A stretch of 64,000 bases of DNA from Rhabditoides inermis. Taxonomy: Eukaryota; Nematoda; Chromadorea; Rhabditida; Rhabditidae. Each line of letters begins with the position of its first letter. The first letter of the stretch is position 1. The translations under genes were made by a program, and so were the position numbers. Positions 14,101 to 26,163 of this stretch are shown here, piece by piece. The stretch is from positions 520,001 through 584,000 of the forward strand of contig CAWZYM010000312.1 in the NCBI GenBank assembly GCA_963966185.1. Direction: 5' to 3'. The notes beneath the pieces were generated by a model. The model was not told where the DNA came from, did no database searches, and saw only the letters and a program-made list of their open reading frames with translations.

Positions 14101-16759
14101 AAATACAATAGCTTTTTTCATAGATGACTCATTTGATAAACGGGTTAATAGAATGTGAGTGATAGAATGTGTGTGTGCAATAGTATATTCATATTGGCAT
14201 TTGATTGTCAATGTTTTTTTTGATCGTTTTGAGAGAGCAGGTTTGTGTTTATTGTTTAGTGTAGAAATAATAGTTTTATGCATGTGCTTTTGTTGAATTG
14301 AGATGAACCCAAACAGAGCTACTTTACGCTTGTACTTTTCAGAAGAGAATGAATGTCCTTTTGTTAAAATTCGAAAAAAAAATTTCAAAATGTATTTTAA
14401 GCGACAAAGATAACAACAACAAAACAACGCGCGTGAACGACGACGCAAATCACAAACAGTGAGCACATTATCGCGCTCTCCCGCACACATTCCGCATCAC
14501 GAACCAATGAGCGCGCGGGGGCGGGGCTAGTGAGCGGGTCTTTCAGCGAATCAGCGACCAGCAGCATACCTCACAGACGTGCAGAGCTAACCAGCGACCA
14601 TATTTTTGAGTCTTAAACTATTGTTTCATGTTTTATTTTTGTTTATAATTGTTCAACGGACGATTTAGAAACAAGATCATGATATAACTCTGAAACAATT
14701 ATTATTTTAATGATTTACAAGCGATTTTGGCGGCCCTCCGGGCCGAACGGTTCTGCGCGCCGCTGGATAGAACCCAAACGATCGGCGCTTCGCGCCGATC
14801 CTAATTTCTCAAATACGTTACTATCGAATCGACGAAAAAAAATTAAGACACGCGCCGCACTGTTCCAAGATCCACCAATTCCCTTCCGTACATTTTTGGC
14901 TAGCAAATCCTGCTAACCTTGCACATCGGAATCAGACTAAAGTAGAGGTGAACGTAGCGCCCAATTTAAAAACTACGACTACTCTGCGGAGTTCGAAGGA
15001 AGGCTATAACACGCAATCATAATCACTGGTCTGACTATCTGACCAAGCAATTCTGAATCTCACGCAGCACTCAGCTACACATTAAGACAACAGTCTGGAT
15101 ATGCAATCAACTGAATCCCCCCACTCACTGTGCGGCGCCGTGCCGACGTGTCCGGGCGCCCCTGGGACTCCGATTGTGGCAGCCAGACGAGCCGCGCTAC
15201 TCGTCTGCAAAGAGAGGATGAACGAGTACGGGAGAAATCAAGAGACCAGAGACAACTGTATTTCCAGAGAGTGAACGAGTGCGGACACCTACGAGTACAG
15301 TATTCAGTAACTTTCCGACACAGCGACATCACATCAAAAATATGCTTCACGAAACAATCAAGTGGAAAAAAAGATATCGCACTAATTCTCCTGAGATAAA
15401 ACGTATAATCCTACAAAAAAACTTCTATAAAACTCACGACACTTCCGGCAGTTGTCTGCGGGGCGGATATCTCGCAGGAGAGGGAACGGAGACACGCGTA
15501 CTTGACGCGCTCGTGCACACGCTCCTTCAACGCCACCTGGAAAGGGGAGGGGGTACGGTAGGGGGTACGGAAAGGGTTACCTCAATAACTAGTATTATTA
15601 TTATGCGGTAGGTTGTACAACTGGAAGGTATGGGTTACAGGTGAATTGTGTTGTGTATGCGGTAGGCTATACGGCGGGTTATACACCTGGAAGGTCCTGT
15701 TGGGTAGGTAGGTTGTGTATACAATATATGGTAGGTGAAATACTATAAACCATTAAAATAGAGAGGATTGTGTTTTATATGAAGTCCAAGTCCACGTCAT
15801 TTAGAGATCGACACGTTGCTCAATGCTTATATATGTACACACAGACAGACAGACTAGATATTTTCAAAACAAATGATCTTGAAGTTGATAGTTGATAAGA
15901 TTTTCCACATTCGGTCATTGGACGAATTCAATATCAAGGTCCTTTGATATTAGTAATCTGATCAGATCACACACTTTTTGTATGTTTTCGATGTTTCACG
16001 GATACGCGTCGCGCGCGGAGGCGGATTGAATGGAGTTTTTGCGTGGGCATTGAACTATTTGCGTGCTAGTGTATCAAATAATCATTCAAAACTAATAAAT
16101 CGAACACGCACCTGCGATGTGAAAGAACTATTTGCGTGAATGCTGCACGATGATACATCGAATAATCAATCAAATCAAAATGATCAATGAATTGAATTTC
16201 GCACCTGCGAGGTGACGTAGCTGGTGTGAGTGTGGTTGTCGTTGGAGAGGAGGCACGGACCGTCCGAGAAGGAAGTACACGCATTGCACCGCGCATCGTC
16301 GTCAATCACCTAGAGTTCAACATGTACCCACTCGTCTCTGGGAGTTCACCATGTACCCGCAACATTCCCAACCACCAACCCTCCTCGTCCCTGTGTGAGG
16401 ATGCACAACACATGCTATATTTTGCTACTGTGAACTGTGAATAGACCATAGTATAGAGCTCGGAAAGTTTGCAATAAGTTCATGTACATACCTGATTGGT
16501 GCAGTCTCCATAAAACGGGTTGGGCTCGGGGGACACGGCGGGGGACACATTCGGCAGGAACACGGACGACTCCGGACGGGACATTGAGGACGCGGCGTCG
16601 ACTATCATAGAAAGTAAACATAAACACAAACAATGCAACGATACCATTATTAGCTTGTGATGTGGGTGAGGTGGGGAGGGCGCGAATGGGCTGGCATGTG
16701 ACAACGACGCGAGGACCGTGATTCTCACAGAAGTGACACAGCGCGATCACAGCATGCAT
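2060..16759 (-). CDS. flcn-1: folliculin (FLCN), GAP for RagC/D
   Basis: Folliculin is a longin-DENN protein acting with FNIP at the lysosome as GTPase-activating protein for RagC/D in TORC1 nutrient signalling. Exons from the start: 16645-16759, 16492-16601, 16205-16309, 15438-15536, 15129-15204, 13662-13729, 13547-13620, 13443-13494, 12790-12870, uncertain microexon(s) 12350-12545, 11794-11910, 8859-9007, 4034-4106, 3808-3912, 3488-3565, 3246-3367, 2760-2940, 2518-2644, 2210-2361, 2060-2152. All phases join; the protein is about 674 aa (human 579). The N-terminus MHAVIALCHFCENHGPR is diagnostic. HVFFGDSDHGY and DSKARGFLRLFS lie in the longin domain; the Arg at about residue 223 aligns with human Arg164, the catalytic finger. 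The DENN part shows NLLPIGCLRM, RPTLLNRF and FWQAGLSKSYKQ. Introns reach 4.7 kb and are filled with GA/CT repeats and inserted elements. The identity is certain; the microexons are not. Confidence 0.93.
6657..6828. repeat. (GA)n/(GGGA)n purine tract in a folliculin intron
   Basis: About 170 bases are purine-only, with a roughly 50-bp higher-order repeat visible (AGAGGGAGGGAGAGAG recurring at about 6680, 6718, 6756 and 6802). On the folliculin strand this is a CT tract. The surrounding intron (4107-8858) holds no convincing exon, only further GA/CT stretches at 4340-4380, 4647-4681, 5577-5635, 7090-7120 and 7540-7560. Confidence 0.85.
8129..8486. repeat. paired CT and GA tracts in the folliculin intron
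   Basis: A (CT)n tract at about 8131-8210 is followed at about 8417-8486 by a (GA)n tract. The two are complementary and 200 bases apart, so the transcript could form a long CU:GA stem. Confidence 0.8.
9008..11793. other. large folliculin intron without a supported exon
   Basis: This intron contains (CT)n at 9532-9568, (CT)n at 10515-10543, a (CG)n run at 11111-11131 and (GA)n at 11132-11179. An open stretch at 11385-11480 on the minus strand looks weakly coding but does not fit: the flanking exons (11794-11910 and 8859-9007) join in phase without it. Confidence 0.6.
11111..11179. repeat. compound (CG)n(GA)n microsatellite
   Basis: About 20 bases of alternating CG, a Z-DNA-prone sequence, join directly to about 48 bases of GA. 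Confidence 0.85.
12061..12345. repeat. degenerate tandem repeat in a folliculin intron
   Basis: Three diverged copies share the core ACGCTTCAGCTTTGCTTCTA followed by CCGTNAATCGTCTCC. They lie at about 12070, 12200 and 12288. A weaker relative (GCTTCATCTTTGCTACAG) lies at about 11986. Confidence 0.7.
12982..13330. mobile_element. MITE with TTAAAGG terminal inverted repeats, 349 bp
   Basis: The left end reads TTAAAGGATGACTACGGGCA. The reverse complement of the right end reads TTAAAGGATGTATCCGGGCA. TTAA at both edges suggests a TTAA target duplication. No coding capacity is visible. It lies in the folliculin intron between the exons at 12790-12870 and 13443-13494. Confidence 0.75.
13823..14350. 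mobile_element. foldback inverted-repeat element, about 127-bp arms
   Basis: The left arm (13823-13949) and right arm (14223-14350) are near-perfect reverse complements around an AT-rich spacer. The arms contain AATTCAACAAAAGCACATGC and ACACAAACCTGCTC. A related but distinct foldback lies at 56961-57294. The element sits in the folliculin intron 13730-15128. The rest of that intron (14351-15128) shows only a GC-rich hairpin-prone patch near 14730-14810. Confidence 0.8.
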
Positions 16760-17406
16760 TCTGAATTAATAGAAACGCTTACGGAGTTTTGCATTACGAA
16801 AATTAGGAAAACGAAATTTTACACATTCAAATATTACAATATCAGAGGTTTATAACACTGCTTACCTTACTTACAATGTTGTTGAGGGTGGGCCGTAATG
16901 AAATGTTGCATGGTGTTGAGTTCAATGCATACAAATGAGGAGGGAAACCGGTACTTCCGGTCGACAGTCAGCTGATTCACTCACCCGGCGCCGTTCGGTC
17001 GCGCGCAACACTCCGATTGCGCAATCGGATACAATCACGTGTGCGACTGCACCGCGATTGCGCGGGAACGTTTCAATTAGAGTGTTTTATATCATTTGAG
17101 AGGAACTAACAACAAATTGATGTATGTTGTTGATTCAACATTATCTGAGGGTCATTTCGATATTCCTGCACACTCCATAAGAATGAATATTACTTTAAAT
17201 ACATATTATTTTTCGATGAAAATTTTGATAGTGTATTGTTGTGGTTGAACTTGTGGCACTCGATTCCGTTATTTCTCACAGAAGATTTTTAAAATCATCA
17301 TTTTCCGTTTTCACAGTTGTTTTGCTTATTTATCTCACCCGTTTCCTTGTTTTCGATATATTTTCATGTTGTTAGTGCTCATGAAGACATTGCTTATTTG
17401 TAGAGA
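16760..17406. promoter_or_regulatory. divergent promoter region of folliculin and rpn-5
   Basis: The 647 bases between two opposite start codons must hold both promoters and 5' UTRs. Visible elements are an 18-bp perfect palindrome (TCCGATTGCGCAATCGGA, 17012-17029), an E-box CACGTG at 17036-17041 in the context TCACGTG, and a second GCGATTGCGCG at about 17052. The rest is AT-rich. No TATA box is evident. Confidence 0.6.
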
Positions 17407-19649
17407 ATGGCCGAGAGACAGCCCGTGAAGGTGGCCCCCGTTAAGGCCGGCGACAAGTCCGACAAGACCGACTTCGAGCAGATGGCGCAGATGGCCGCTC
17501 AGGTACTGATCGATAATATAATCCTTGCTGATAGTTGGTTTAGGTGGGCGACGGTCGTCTGTTCAAGATGGAGGTGGACTACGCGTCGCAGGTCGACACC
17601 GCCCTCCCCAAGGCCGACGAGCTCGCCAAGGTATGGGTATGAGGGGAGAGAGATTTTGAAAATGAGATAATCAGATAATTCATTGAATTCATTTGCCTAA
17701 TATTCACAAATCTAAAAAAATAAACAAGTCTCTCGTAGTAAACTAACTCTTTTCAGTCGGGCAACGTGGCAGGCGCGCTGGAGTCGCTGTCGAACCTGGA
17801 GAAGCTGTCGCGTCTCGGACAGGACATGCGATCGAACTCGCGTATCGTCCAGCACATGGTCCGTCTGGCAACTTATTGATTTGCATTATCATATGAATTG
17901 AGATTTATGTGGATCTCGTTCACGCCCTCTTTCCAGGTGAAGCTGTGCTTTGACGGTCAGAAGTGGGATCTGCTCAACGAGACGATCCTCACCCTCTCTA
18001 AGAAGCGCCTCATCATCAAGGTGTGCAAGTGAATAAGAATTTCGCATTTAGATCAGTTTGACTAGAATGATACTATGATAATGATTAATCAAAACATGAA
18101 ATCTGACTACGTTTCTTGTATAGGTGGCTGTCGCGAAGATGGTGAAAGACTGCTGTGCGATGATTGAGAAGATGCCGACGGACGCCCTCCGCACTCAGCT
18201 CATCGACACCCTCCGCACTGTCACTGCCGGAAAGGTGCGTGCACTCACCCGTATCCCGTATCGATTGATTGTAATCTGATTGATTATGTTTATGTTATAT
18301 CAATTAATTTATAGATCTACGTCGAGGTGGAGCGCGCCCGTCTCACTTCCATGGTCGTCAAGCGCCTCGAGGCCGAGGGAAAGGTATCGATCGATTGATG
18401 CGCAATGTATTGATTGATTTGATTCAGACCGAAGAGGCCGCTACGATGCTGCTCGAGCTGCAGGTGGAGACGTACGGTAGCATGGAAATCAAGGAGAAGG
18501 TATGTGATATTGATTGAATATCGATTATCATCTCATCAATCATACCGCATCGCTCAGGTGGAGTACCTTCTGGAGCAGATGCGTCTCTCTGTCGCCCGCC
18601 GTGACTTTGTCCGCGCCTCGATCATCTCGAAGAAGATCTCCATCCGCTTCTTCAACAACACCACCGATACGGCGGTGGGTGTGCAGTGCATTGTTGGATA
18701 TTGATTACTGTAATACTGTAACGAATCGATGCATTGGTTGGAGATGGTAGTTACTTCATTGTCCTGCTATGCAGATGTCAAGTATGATGGTAGAGTGAAA
18801 CTCATTTTTGTCGGGTTGTTAGTTGTTAGGATTAAATTCAGTTTTGTGAAGTTTACGTCACGTATCAAGGAACGATTACTTGTAATGTTGTCAGTGAAAC
18901 ATATTTCATCCAGCATCTTATGCACAAAATGATTTGTATGTTTTAGGTGCAAGATCTGAAGCTGAAGTTCTACTCGTTGATGATTGAGATCAACTCGCAG
19001 GACAACAACTACATTGAGGTGTGCAAGAACTACAGGTGAGTGGATGGAGATCAAGAGGGGGAGGCGTAGGGGTAGGTGAGCCCGCAAAATCTGCTGTGCA
19101 GCTGTGCATTGCGTTCAGTATACGGTATGGTCAAAATCCACGATAATGGAAAAATCCTGAGCATTGTGAGCCTATTATAGGTGAGAGGGATTGATTGGGT
19201 ACATTGGAACTCCTGTTTTCTGTTAATGAGATGTCTTTGATGTTGACGTTTTGACTGTCCAGTTACCACTTTCAACTCGAGACGTAGTTTGTAGCGTGGT
19301 ACATTTTTAACTTTTTTTTCAGGGAGATCTTTGACACGCCGAAGATCACTTCGGATGCCGAGAAGTCGAAGAAGGTGGGTGGGAGTGAAGGGTGGCTGGG
19401 TAGAGGACATGACTCAAACTGGTTGAATGAGTGATTTGGGGGAACTCTATTGTTTGTAATAGCGTTTGTTTGGGTGAATGTACAACGCGACATCTATTAG
19501 ATCCTGCGAGTGGAGTAGCAATATCAAAGATTCGTATAACGTACATGTCGTGTTGTAAAATTTCAAATTCAAACTTGTGCATCACATTGAAATTCAGTGA
19601 TTGGACACTGTGAATCGTGAATCAATGAGGAGTACGAAAGAGGGAGAGG

Positions 19650-19686
<37 letters not shown>

Positions 19687-22020
19687 CAAAGCAGGTGATT
19701 TTTGGATCAAGCTGTTTCTCGTGCTGACAGACGCATTTGCTTGCAGACACTGAAGTGTGTGGTGTTGTACGCCCTGCTGGCTGCTCACTCGAACGAGCAG
19801 TGGGACCTGGTGCACAGGATCGCCCAGCACAGGGAGCTCGAGACCATTCCCGAGTACAAGGTAGGGGAGAGAGAGAGAGAAGAGGTGCAGATGACAGTGT
19901 TAGTATGTTTCGAACGGGTTTGTTGTCATGGACTTCGGTTAATCGTAGTCGCAGACGATGAAAAAAAAGATGTAAGATGTATGTTTCAACTCACCTTGTT
20001 AATGTAGACGTTTCTCTCGTGTTTGATAACTTAATTGTATCGTGGTAACCACATCTCTCTCGTTTGCAGGCTCTGCTGGAGCTGTTTATCCAGCAGGAGC
20101 TGATCAGCTGGAAGGGCACCATGCTGGCCAAGTACGAGAAGCTGCTGCGGCAGGGCAAGACTGGGTCGCCTGCCACGGAGGTGGGGAGTGGGCGAGGGGT
20201 TGAGTGTTGACTTGATTGTATTGCAGTTGAGCAGTGCTTATTATAGGCGCTATCCGCTATGGGTGGAAGGTGTGATGTCGCAATACGATTGATGTTGTTT
20301 AGTGAAAAATGAACTAATGGTTAATATAGTGTTGAAACTATTATTATTTCTTCCTCTCTCGCATCGCGCGGTCGGGTCAAAATGATCTTCCCCCAGTACC
20401 CTTGAGCAAGGCGGGGAATAGCTCATTGAGAACGCAGTCAACCCAGCCCGCGGAGTTACTATTGTGGATTATAATGGAAGAAAAGGAACACCCGGAGCTC
20501 CACTTATCGTCTGGTATCTATTTCTAATGGATCATGGAAAGGAAATCGAATGATTATCGACTGAATATCGATCTAATATCGACTTTCGACCTTCGACCCT
20601 GCCATCCCCGTTTCTAAACTGTGTTTCTCCCAGCGCTTAGCCCTTGTGGTGTACCGTATGCACTTGTTGTATAGTCAGGATATAGCGATTCTGGATAAAT
20701 GATTGATTGATTGATTGAAACCTAATCATCCATTATTCTTTTCCAAATTGTAATTGCTGATTTTATTTTGGTGAAACCGATTGTTTACGCATCGAGCGAC
20801 AGAATATTTTTTTTCTGAAAATTGAAGTTCTTCAAGATTAAAATTGCATTGAAAAGTATTTTCAGTTGGAACTGCACCATCTGAGCCATTATTGATCCAA
20901 AAAATGAAATTGCATTTATCACTTTGTTGAAACATATTGTTGATACAATACGACTAATCCAAAATTTGCACATTGAAACAATTCTATATAAATTCTAATA
21001 TTGATTCAAGCATTGTCATATTTGAGGTGTTCGCTTCCTCGGCCGACGGGGACAAGCGCTGGAAGGACCTGCACGTGCGCGTCGGGGAGCACAACATGCG
21101 CATGATCAGCAAGTACTACACGCAGATCAGCTTCGACCGACTCGCGGAGCTCCTCGACTTCCCCCAGGAGGTGGGCGGAGAGAGGAAGGAGAGGGAGATG
21201 GGTACAGATAGTGGATGATAGGGAGATGAGATGACTTCCTCTGGAAGTATGTATGTACGGTGGTGTTTCGCGGGATTGGTATGATTTCGAAATCTGCAGT
21301 TCTATTGCATAGCTAATCGCTTTGGTGATTTGCTCTGGGTATGTTGCTTTTAATGTATGGGTTATGTGAAACTTGAGCTGGATGTGTTTTTAGCCGTTTA
21401 CAGAAATTGTATTAGTTTTTAGTGTGCTCACATGAAATATATGTGCGTTTGGAAACGTATCCTTGCAGGGTTAATATCAGAGTCATGTATTTTTTCAGAT
21501 GTAACAATTCCGGATAGACGATTGATGATCCCTTTACAGGACATGGAGTCGTTTGTGTGCAACCTGATTGTGACGGGTCAGATCAGCGACGCGAAGATCC
21601 ACCGTCCCTCTCGGGTGGTGAACCTGCGCGCCCGCAAGGCCAACACGGAGCACCTCGACCAGTGGAGCAGCACCGTCGCCAAGCTCACCGACACACTCAA
21701 CAAGGTAGGCGGGGAGAGGGGCGATAGGGCGGCTGGTACTGTGGTGCTGATGATGGAGTTATGGATATGATGAAGCTAGGGATATGTCTATACTGCGTGT
21801 ATGGCTCTTGATCGTGATGTTGGATGAGAGGTATAGGGAGGGGAGAAGAAGGGGGTGGTTGGTACTGTCGTACTGTTGACAGCTGGTACTGTAGTTGTGC
21901 GTGTGTATCGAAAGGCATGTTTTACGAGTATCTGATTGTGTTTGGTTGCAGGTGTCGCACCTTATTCTGAAGGAGGAGATGGTGCACCGTGCGATGGAGC
22001 AGGCTACCCTGGCCAAGTAG
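17407..22020 (+). CDS. rpn-5: 26S proteasome regulatory subunit Rpn5/PSMD12
   Basis: Rpn5 is a PCI-domain scaffold of the 19S lid, contacting Rpn11, Rpn9 and Rpn3. Fifteen exons join in phase to about 493 aa (human 456): 17407-17502, 17544-17630, 17757-17858, 17937-18020, 18124-18234, 18315-18383, 18428-18499, 18558-18674, 18947-19035, 19323-19374, 19747-19860, 20070-20180, 21027-21170, 21540-21704, 21952-22020. The N-terminal half is helical TPR-like repeats (ALESLSNLEKLSRLGQDMRS, RFFNNTTDTAVQDLKLKFY). The PCI part contains GDKRWKDLHVRVGEHNMR and RLAELLDFPQE, and the C-terminus VSHLILKEEMVHRAMEQA closely matches the human protein. The start is the first ATG after the divergent promoter. The exon at 21027 uses an atypical TTTGAG acceptor. 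Intron 20181-21026 carries a retroelement-like tail. Identity is certain. Confidence 0.96.
20640..20716 (+). mobile_element. non-LTR retrotransposon 3' terminus (remnant)
   Basis: The motif GCGATTCTGGATAAATGATT followed by a short (GATT)n run ends here. Similar GCGATxCCGGATAAA sequences next to short tandem repeats occur at 2430, 30570 and 54655, the last at the 3' end of an RTE fragment. The DNA upstream (about 20380-20640) may be the rest of the element but has no readable ORF. Confidence 0.5.
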
Positions 22021-22817
22021 ACGGCCCCCTCTCTCCCCCTCTCCATGTACTCTCTCGCATCTCGCTACGTTCGGTGATTGTGTGTGCTCGGTCTTTGATG
22101 TGCATATTTATTTATTGTGTGTCCTGTTTAATTACGAGTGGATAAACAAGTGTTTTGATTGTTGGCGATTTTTAAAGTGCGTACCTGCGCATTGAAACTT
22201 TTTTATCAGTTGGGTTGGGTTTGCAGCCCATTATCAATGATTATTACTTCTATTAATTAGTGCGCGCGACTTTTTGGCTCCTGATAAAATACTGCTAGGT
22301 TTGACTGTTAAATGTGAAACCTTTTTTTCCAAAATCGACGAAATACTGTGAAATGAGGACGGAAATAGCAATGGAAGATTTTTCCATTAGTTCGAAGTGG
22401 CGAGATAACTTTGCAGTCTGTCAGAGTTGTGTTATCAGAATAGTTTTTGATATGTCTGCGATATATCTATTTATACGCAGCTTTTGAGATTGGAACGTAT
22501 CGAAAATCGAAAGTCATTGGTTCTCGCCTCTCGCCTCGAAGTGTCCAGTTAGAAGCAATAAAATTGTGTTGGAAACGCATAAAAAGTCTGTTAGGGTGAT
22601 AAGATGTGATAGAGCCGCGAGTACGAATAGTAGGTCCCGCTATCACTTCCAACTCCGGCGGTGGAGTATTGCAATATTGATTGATTCGACAAAATGGCGA
22701 GTATTCAAGCGAGTGAGTCTTGATGGTTTATCGATTATCGAACGTCTGCGCCTGCTATAGGTGGTATTCGTTTTTTTGGTGGTCGTAAATTATGGGCAGA
22801 GCTACCTGCTGTCAGGA

Positions 22818-22833
22818 AAGAGAGAGAGAGGGG

Positions 22834-22870
<37 letters not shown>

Positions 22871-23033
22871 AGAGAGAGAGAGATGGGAATGGGGCAATTT
22901 ATCAATCAGAGACAGTAGTCACTTGTAATTGCGCAGTGATAGGCAGAACATGGTGAAAATCTCGATTTGTCCTTCAGAGCAAGAAAATGAGCTGCAAACG
23001 CGGAGCCGAATCATCACAAATTACATGAAAGTG

Positions 23034-23071
<38 letters not shown>
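22818..23071. repeat. GA tract before and CT tract after the first K2P exon
   Basis: (GA)n at about 22818-22883 lies upstream of the start codon; (CT)n at about 23036-23071 begins four bases after the donor of the first coding exon. Confidence 0.8.
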
Positions 23072-23075
<4 letters not shown>

Positions 23076-24437
23076 TGGTTTGAAATGTTCCTGTATTAAT
23101 GTTTTTTAGGATCGAGACAACTGTATCGTTTTGAAGATGGATACGTTGATGAGTGGAGAAAAGGTTAATTCCTATTTTCAAAAGAAAACATTTTCTGAGA
23201 ACTTTTTAGGGCATAAGTCCGTTCGGATTTCACTTTGATATGGACAAGAATAAATACAAACAGAACAAGAAACGGTTGCGGCGGCAAGGTATTTGCCCAC
23301 TTTTTTGCCGAGTATGACCTTTGTTGGTATACGTTTCAACTATTATTGAGTTTCTGAAATCCATTCAATGCAGCTAGAATTTTTCCCATTTATCATGATT
23401 TCACGAAATAATGATGTAAAATTTCAGAAATCACTCGCTGGCTGTCGTGGATTGCGTATTATCATCACAAGTTCGGTATAAGACACATCTTTCTGGTGAG
23501 ATTCTTATTTGGAGTAGAAAATGCGTTCAAATGTTGTAATATTTACTGTTAAGTTTTCGTCTCTCCCTTATTGAAATGTGAACTATGCACGTTTTACTAT
23601 GAGCAAAGTTATTTTACGTTGTTTTACCTACCTTTACCTACCTTTACCTACCTTTACTCTTTACGACTTCACGTTCAGGTAGCTTGCCTTGCCGCGTACG
23701 TGTTCATTGGAGGGGCCGTCTTCAACGCGCTGGAGTCGCCCACGGAAATCAGTGTGGGTACAGTTAAAGGAGTAAAAAAAAGTGAGGTTCAAATCGTGTT
23801 GCCAGCGGGGCCTCTAATCTTTTGAACGGAACGATCTTTTTTTGTTTGGTTGAACAAGCTATACATATAGTCGCCGCCTGGAGGATAGTTTCTGCTATTG
23901 ACAGCCGGGGTCAGTTGGCGAAACTCAGTCGCGAGCGAAAGAGGTCAGACGGCGCGAGAAAGGCTCGAGTGTGTCGCAGCCTCTTTGATTCGCGTGCTGG
24001 CTTCTTTGATCGATATTAGCGTTTGAATGCGCGCGCTTGGTTCTCCTCACGACTAGAAGGTAGACCGAATGCGACTAGAGGGTAGATCAATTTTCTACCG
24101 TGATCCGGCGAACTATCTCCCTGAATAATATTATAATCGAGTTTGACCTCGCTATTTTCTCTCTCTTCATTCTTTATTCATTGCAGGATCTCAAGCACAC
24201 GATTGTTCTCATGCAGGGTATTATAAAGGTTTGTACATATTTAAACCTGTTTTATAGCGAATTTCTCTGTTTCTCAGGAGATGAGCCATGACGTCATCGA
24301 TCTGGCGGAGACGTACAACGGGACAAACAGGGTGGACAGGATGGGGAAGATGATCAAGGTGGAGAGAGAGAGAGAGAAAGAGAGAGAGAGGGAGGGAGGG
24401 GAAGAGAGGGAGAGGTTGAGGGAGGGAGGGAGGGAAG

Positions 24438-24468
<31 letters not shown>

Positions 24469-26129
24469 GAAGAGAGGGAGGGGAAGAGAGGGAGAGGTTA
24501 AGGGAGGGAAGGAGGGAAGGAGGGATAGAGAGAGAGAGGGAGAGAGGGAGAGAGAGGGGGAGGGAGGGGAAGAGAGGGCGAGGTTGAGGGAGGGAGGGAG
24601 GGAAGGAGGGATAGAGAGAGAGAGGGAGAGAGAGAGAGAGGAAGAGAGGGAGGGGAAGAGAGGGAGAGGTTGAGGGAGGGAGGGAGGGAAGGAGGGATAG
24701 AGAGAGAGGGAGAGAGAGAGAGGGGAAGAGAGGGAGGGGAAGAGAGGGAGAAATATGGAGAGAGGGAGGGAAGGAGGGATAGAGAGAGAGGGAGAGAGAG
24801 AGAGATAGAGAGGGAGAGAGAGAGGGGGGAAGGAGAGGGAGAAATATGGAGAGAGGGAGGGAGAGAGAGGAGAGAGGAGAGAGGAGAGAGGAGAGAGGAG
24901 AGAGGAGAGAGGAGAGAGGAGAGAGGAGAGAGGAGAGAGGAGAGAGGAGAGAGGAGAGAGGAGAGAGGAGAGAGGAGAGAGGAGAGAGGAGAGAGGAGAG
25001 AGGAGAGAGGAGAGAGGAGAGAGGTAGAGTTGTGTTGACACTAGATAACTAGATATCCTTATGTTTTTGTGTACTTGGCAGAGACAAGGATGAAATTACT
25101 CAAGAGATCAGAGAGAATTATGTTTTAGCGCTACTACAAGACCATGCTCGAAGCGGAGGGCCGATTTCACGGTTCGGTCTGGCATAAAGTGGGTGATGTT
25201 CACATTTCACAAGATGTTTTTATATTGTGAAATTCAGGCGGAGAATCTGGAGATGCATCTCATGTGGTATTATTCCTCGGCCACTTTCTACGCAATGACT
25301 CTCTTCACAACGATCGGATACGGTAAAATAATTTAATAATTATTCGTTTTTGCTCTGAATCGAAATTACGTTTTAGAAATTATTTAACCATTTTGGTGAT
25401 GTATAGAAATTAGCCTACTTTGTGCATGATTCGCGTTCTTTAGTGAGCTTCAGTCACTTATGTATGTAGCAATCAGCTTCTGATTCGATTTAATCGCCGG
25501 ATTATGGTTTAATCCATCTCACTGTTTTGTGGATCGATAGTGTGCGTCCGAGAATGGCGTTATTCTAATGATAAGGAACGAGTGATAAGGGAGTAATCAG
25601 TGTTATCAGTGGATGGTCTCGGTGCAAGCCATACCGCGGTGTCGTGTCCATGATATGGTGATAAAAACTGAATCGCAACTTTTGCTGAAAAACAATAAAG
25701 TTACCATTACTAATAAAAAAAGAGAAGAAGAAAAAACGTTGCGAAGAGCGAAAGACAACCCACAACTCTATTGATTTGTACTTAACCAATTTTTTACCCT
25801 GTAAATGTGTCTGCTAAACTTTATCAACACTTTCCACGTGAACATTTTGCAATGTGAGTATGCCGTTCACTCACATTGCATCATCCCACGTCAGACAAAT
25901 TTAAATGGGAAAATGTTGAGGAAGTAGAGAAAACCACAGTGTTAAAACTATATTCCAGTACAAGTAAACTAATGACGAATAACCTAAGTACTTGAGGCAC
26001 GATTTCTCCGCAGACGTGGTGGGGCAAGGCGATCTCGATCGTCTACTCGGCCCTCGGAATACCACTCATGCTCGTCAGTTCGGTTTTACCTGATTCTCAT
26101 TTGCCTTTATATGTGCCTAAATTGAGAGG

Positions 26130-26163
<34 letters not shown>

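Noticed and set aside
24274..25041. 255-codon ORF rich in Ser, Leu and Pro on the minus strand
   Set aside because: It is the translation of the GA/CT satellite; similar pseudo-ORFs occur at every such tract (for example 6486-6852, 39210-39512, 57881-58341).
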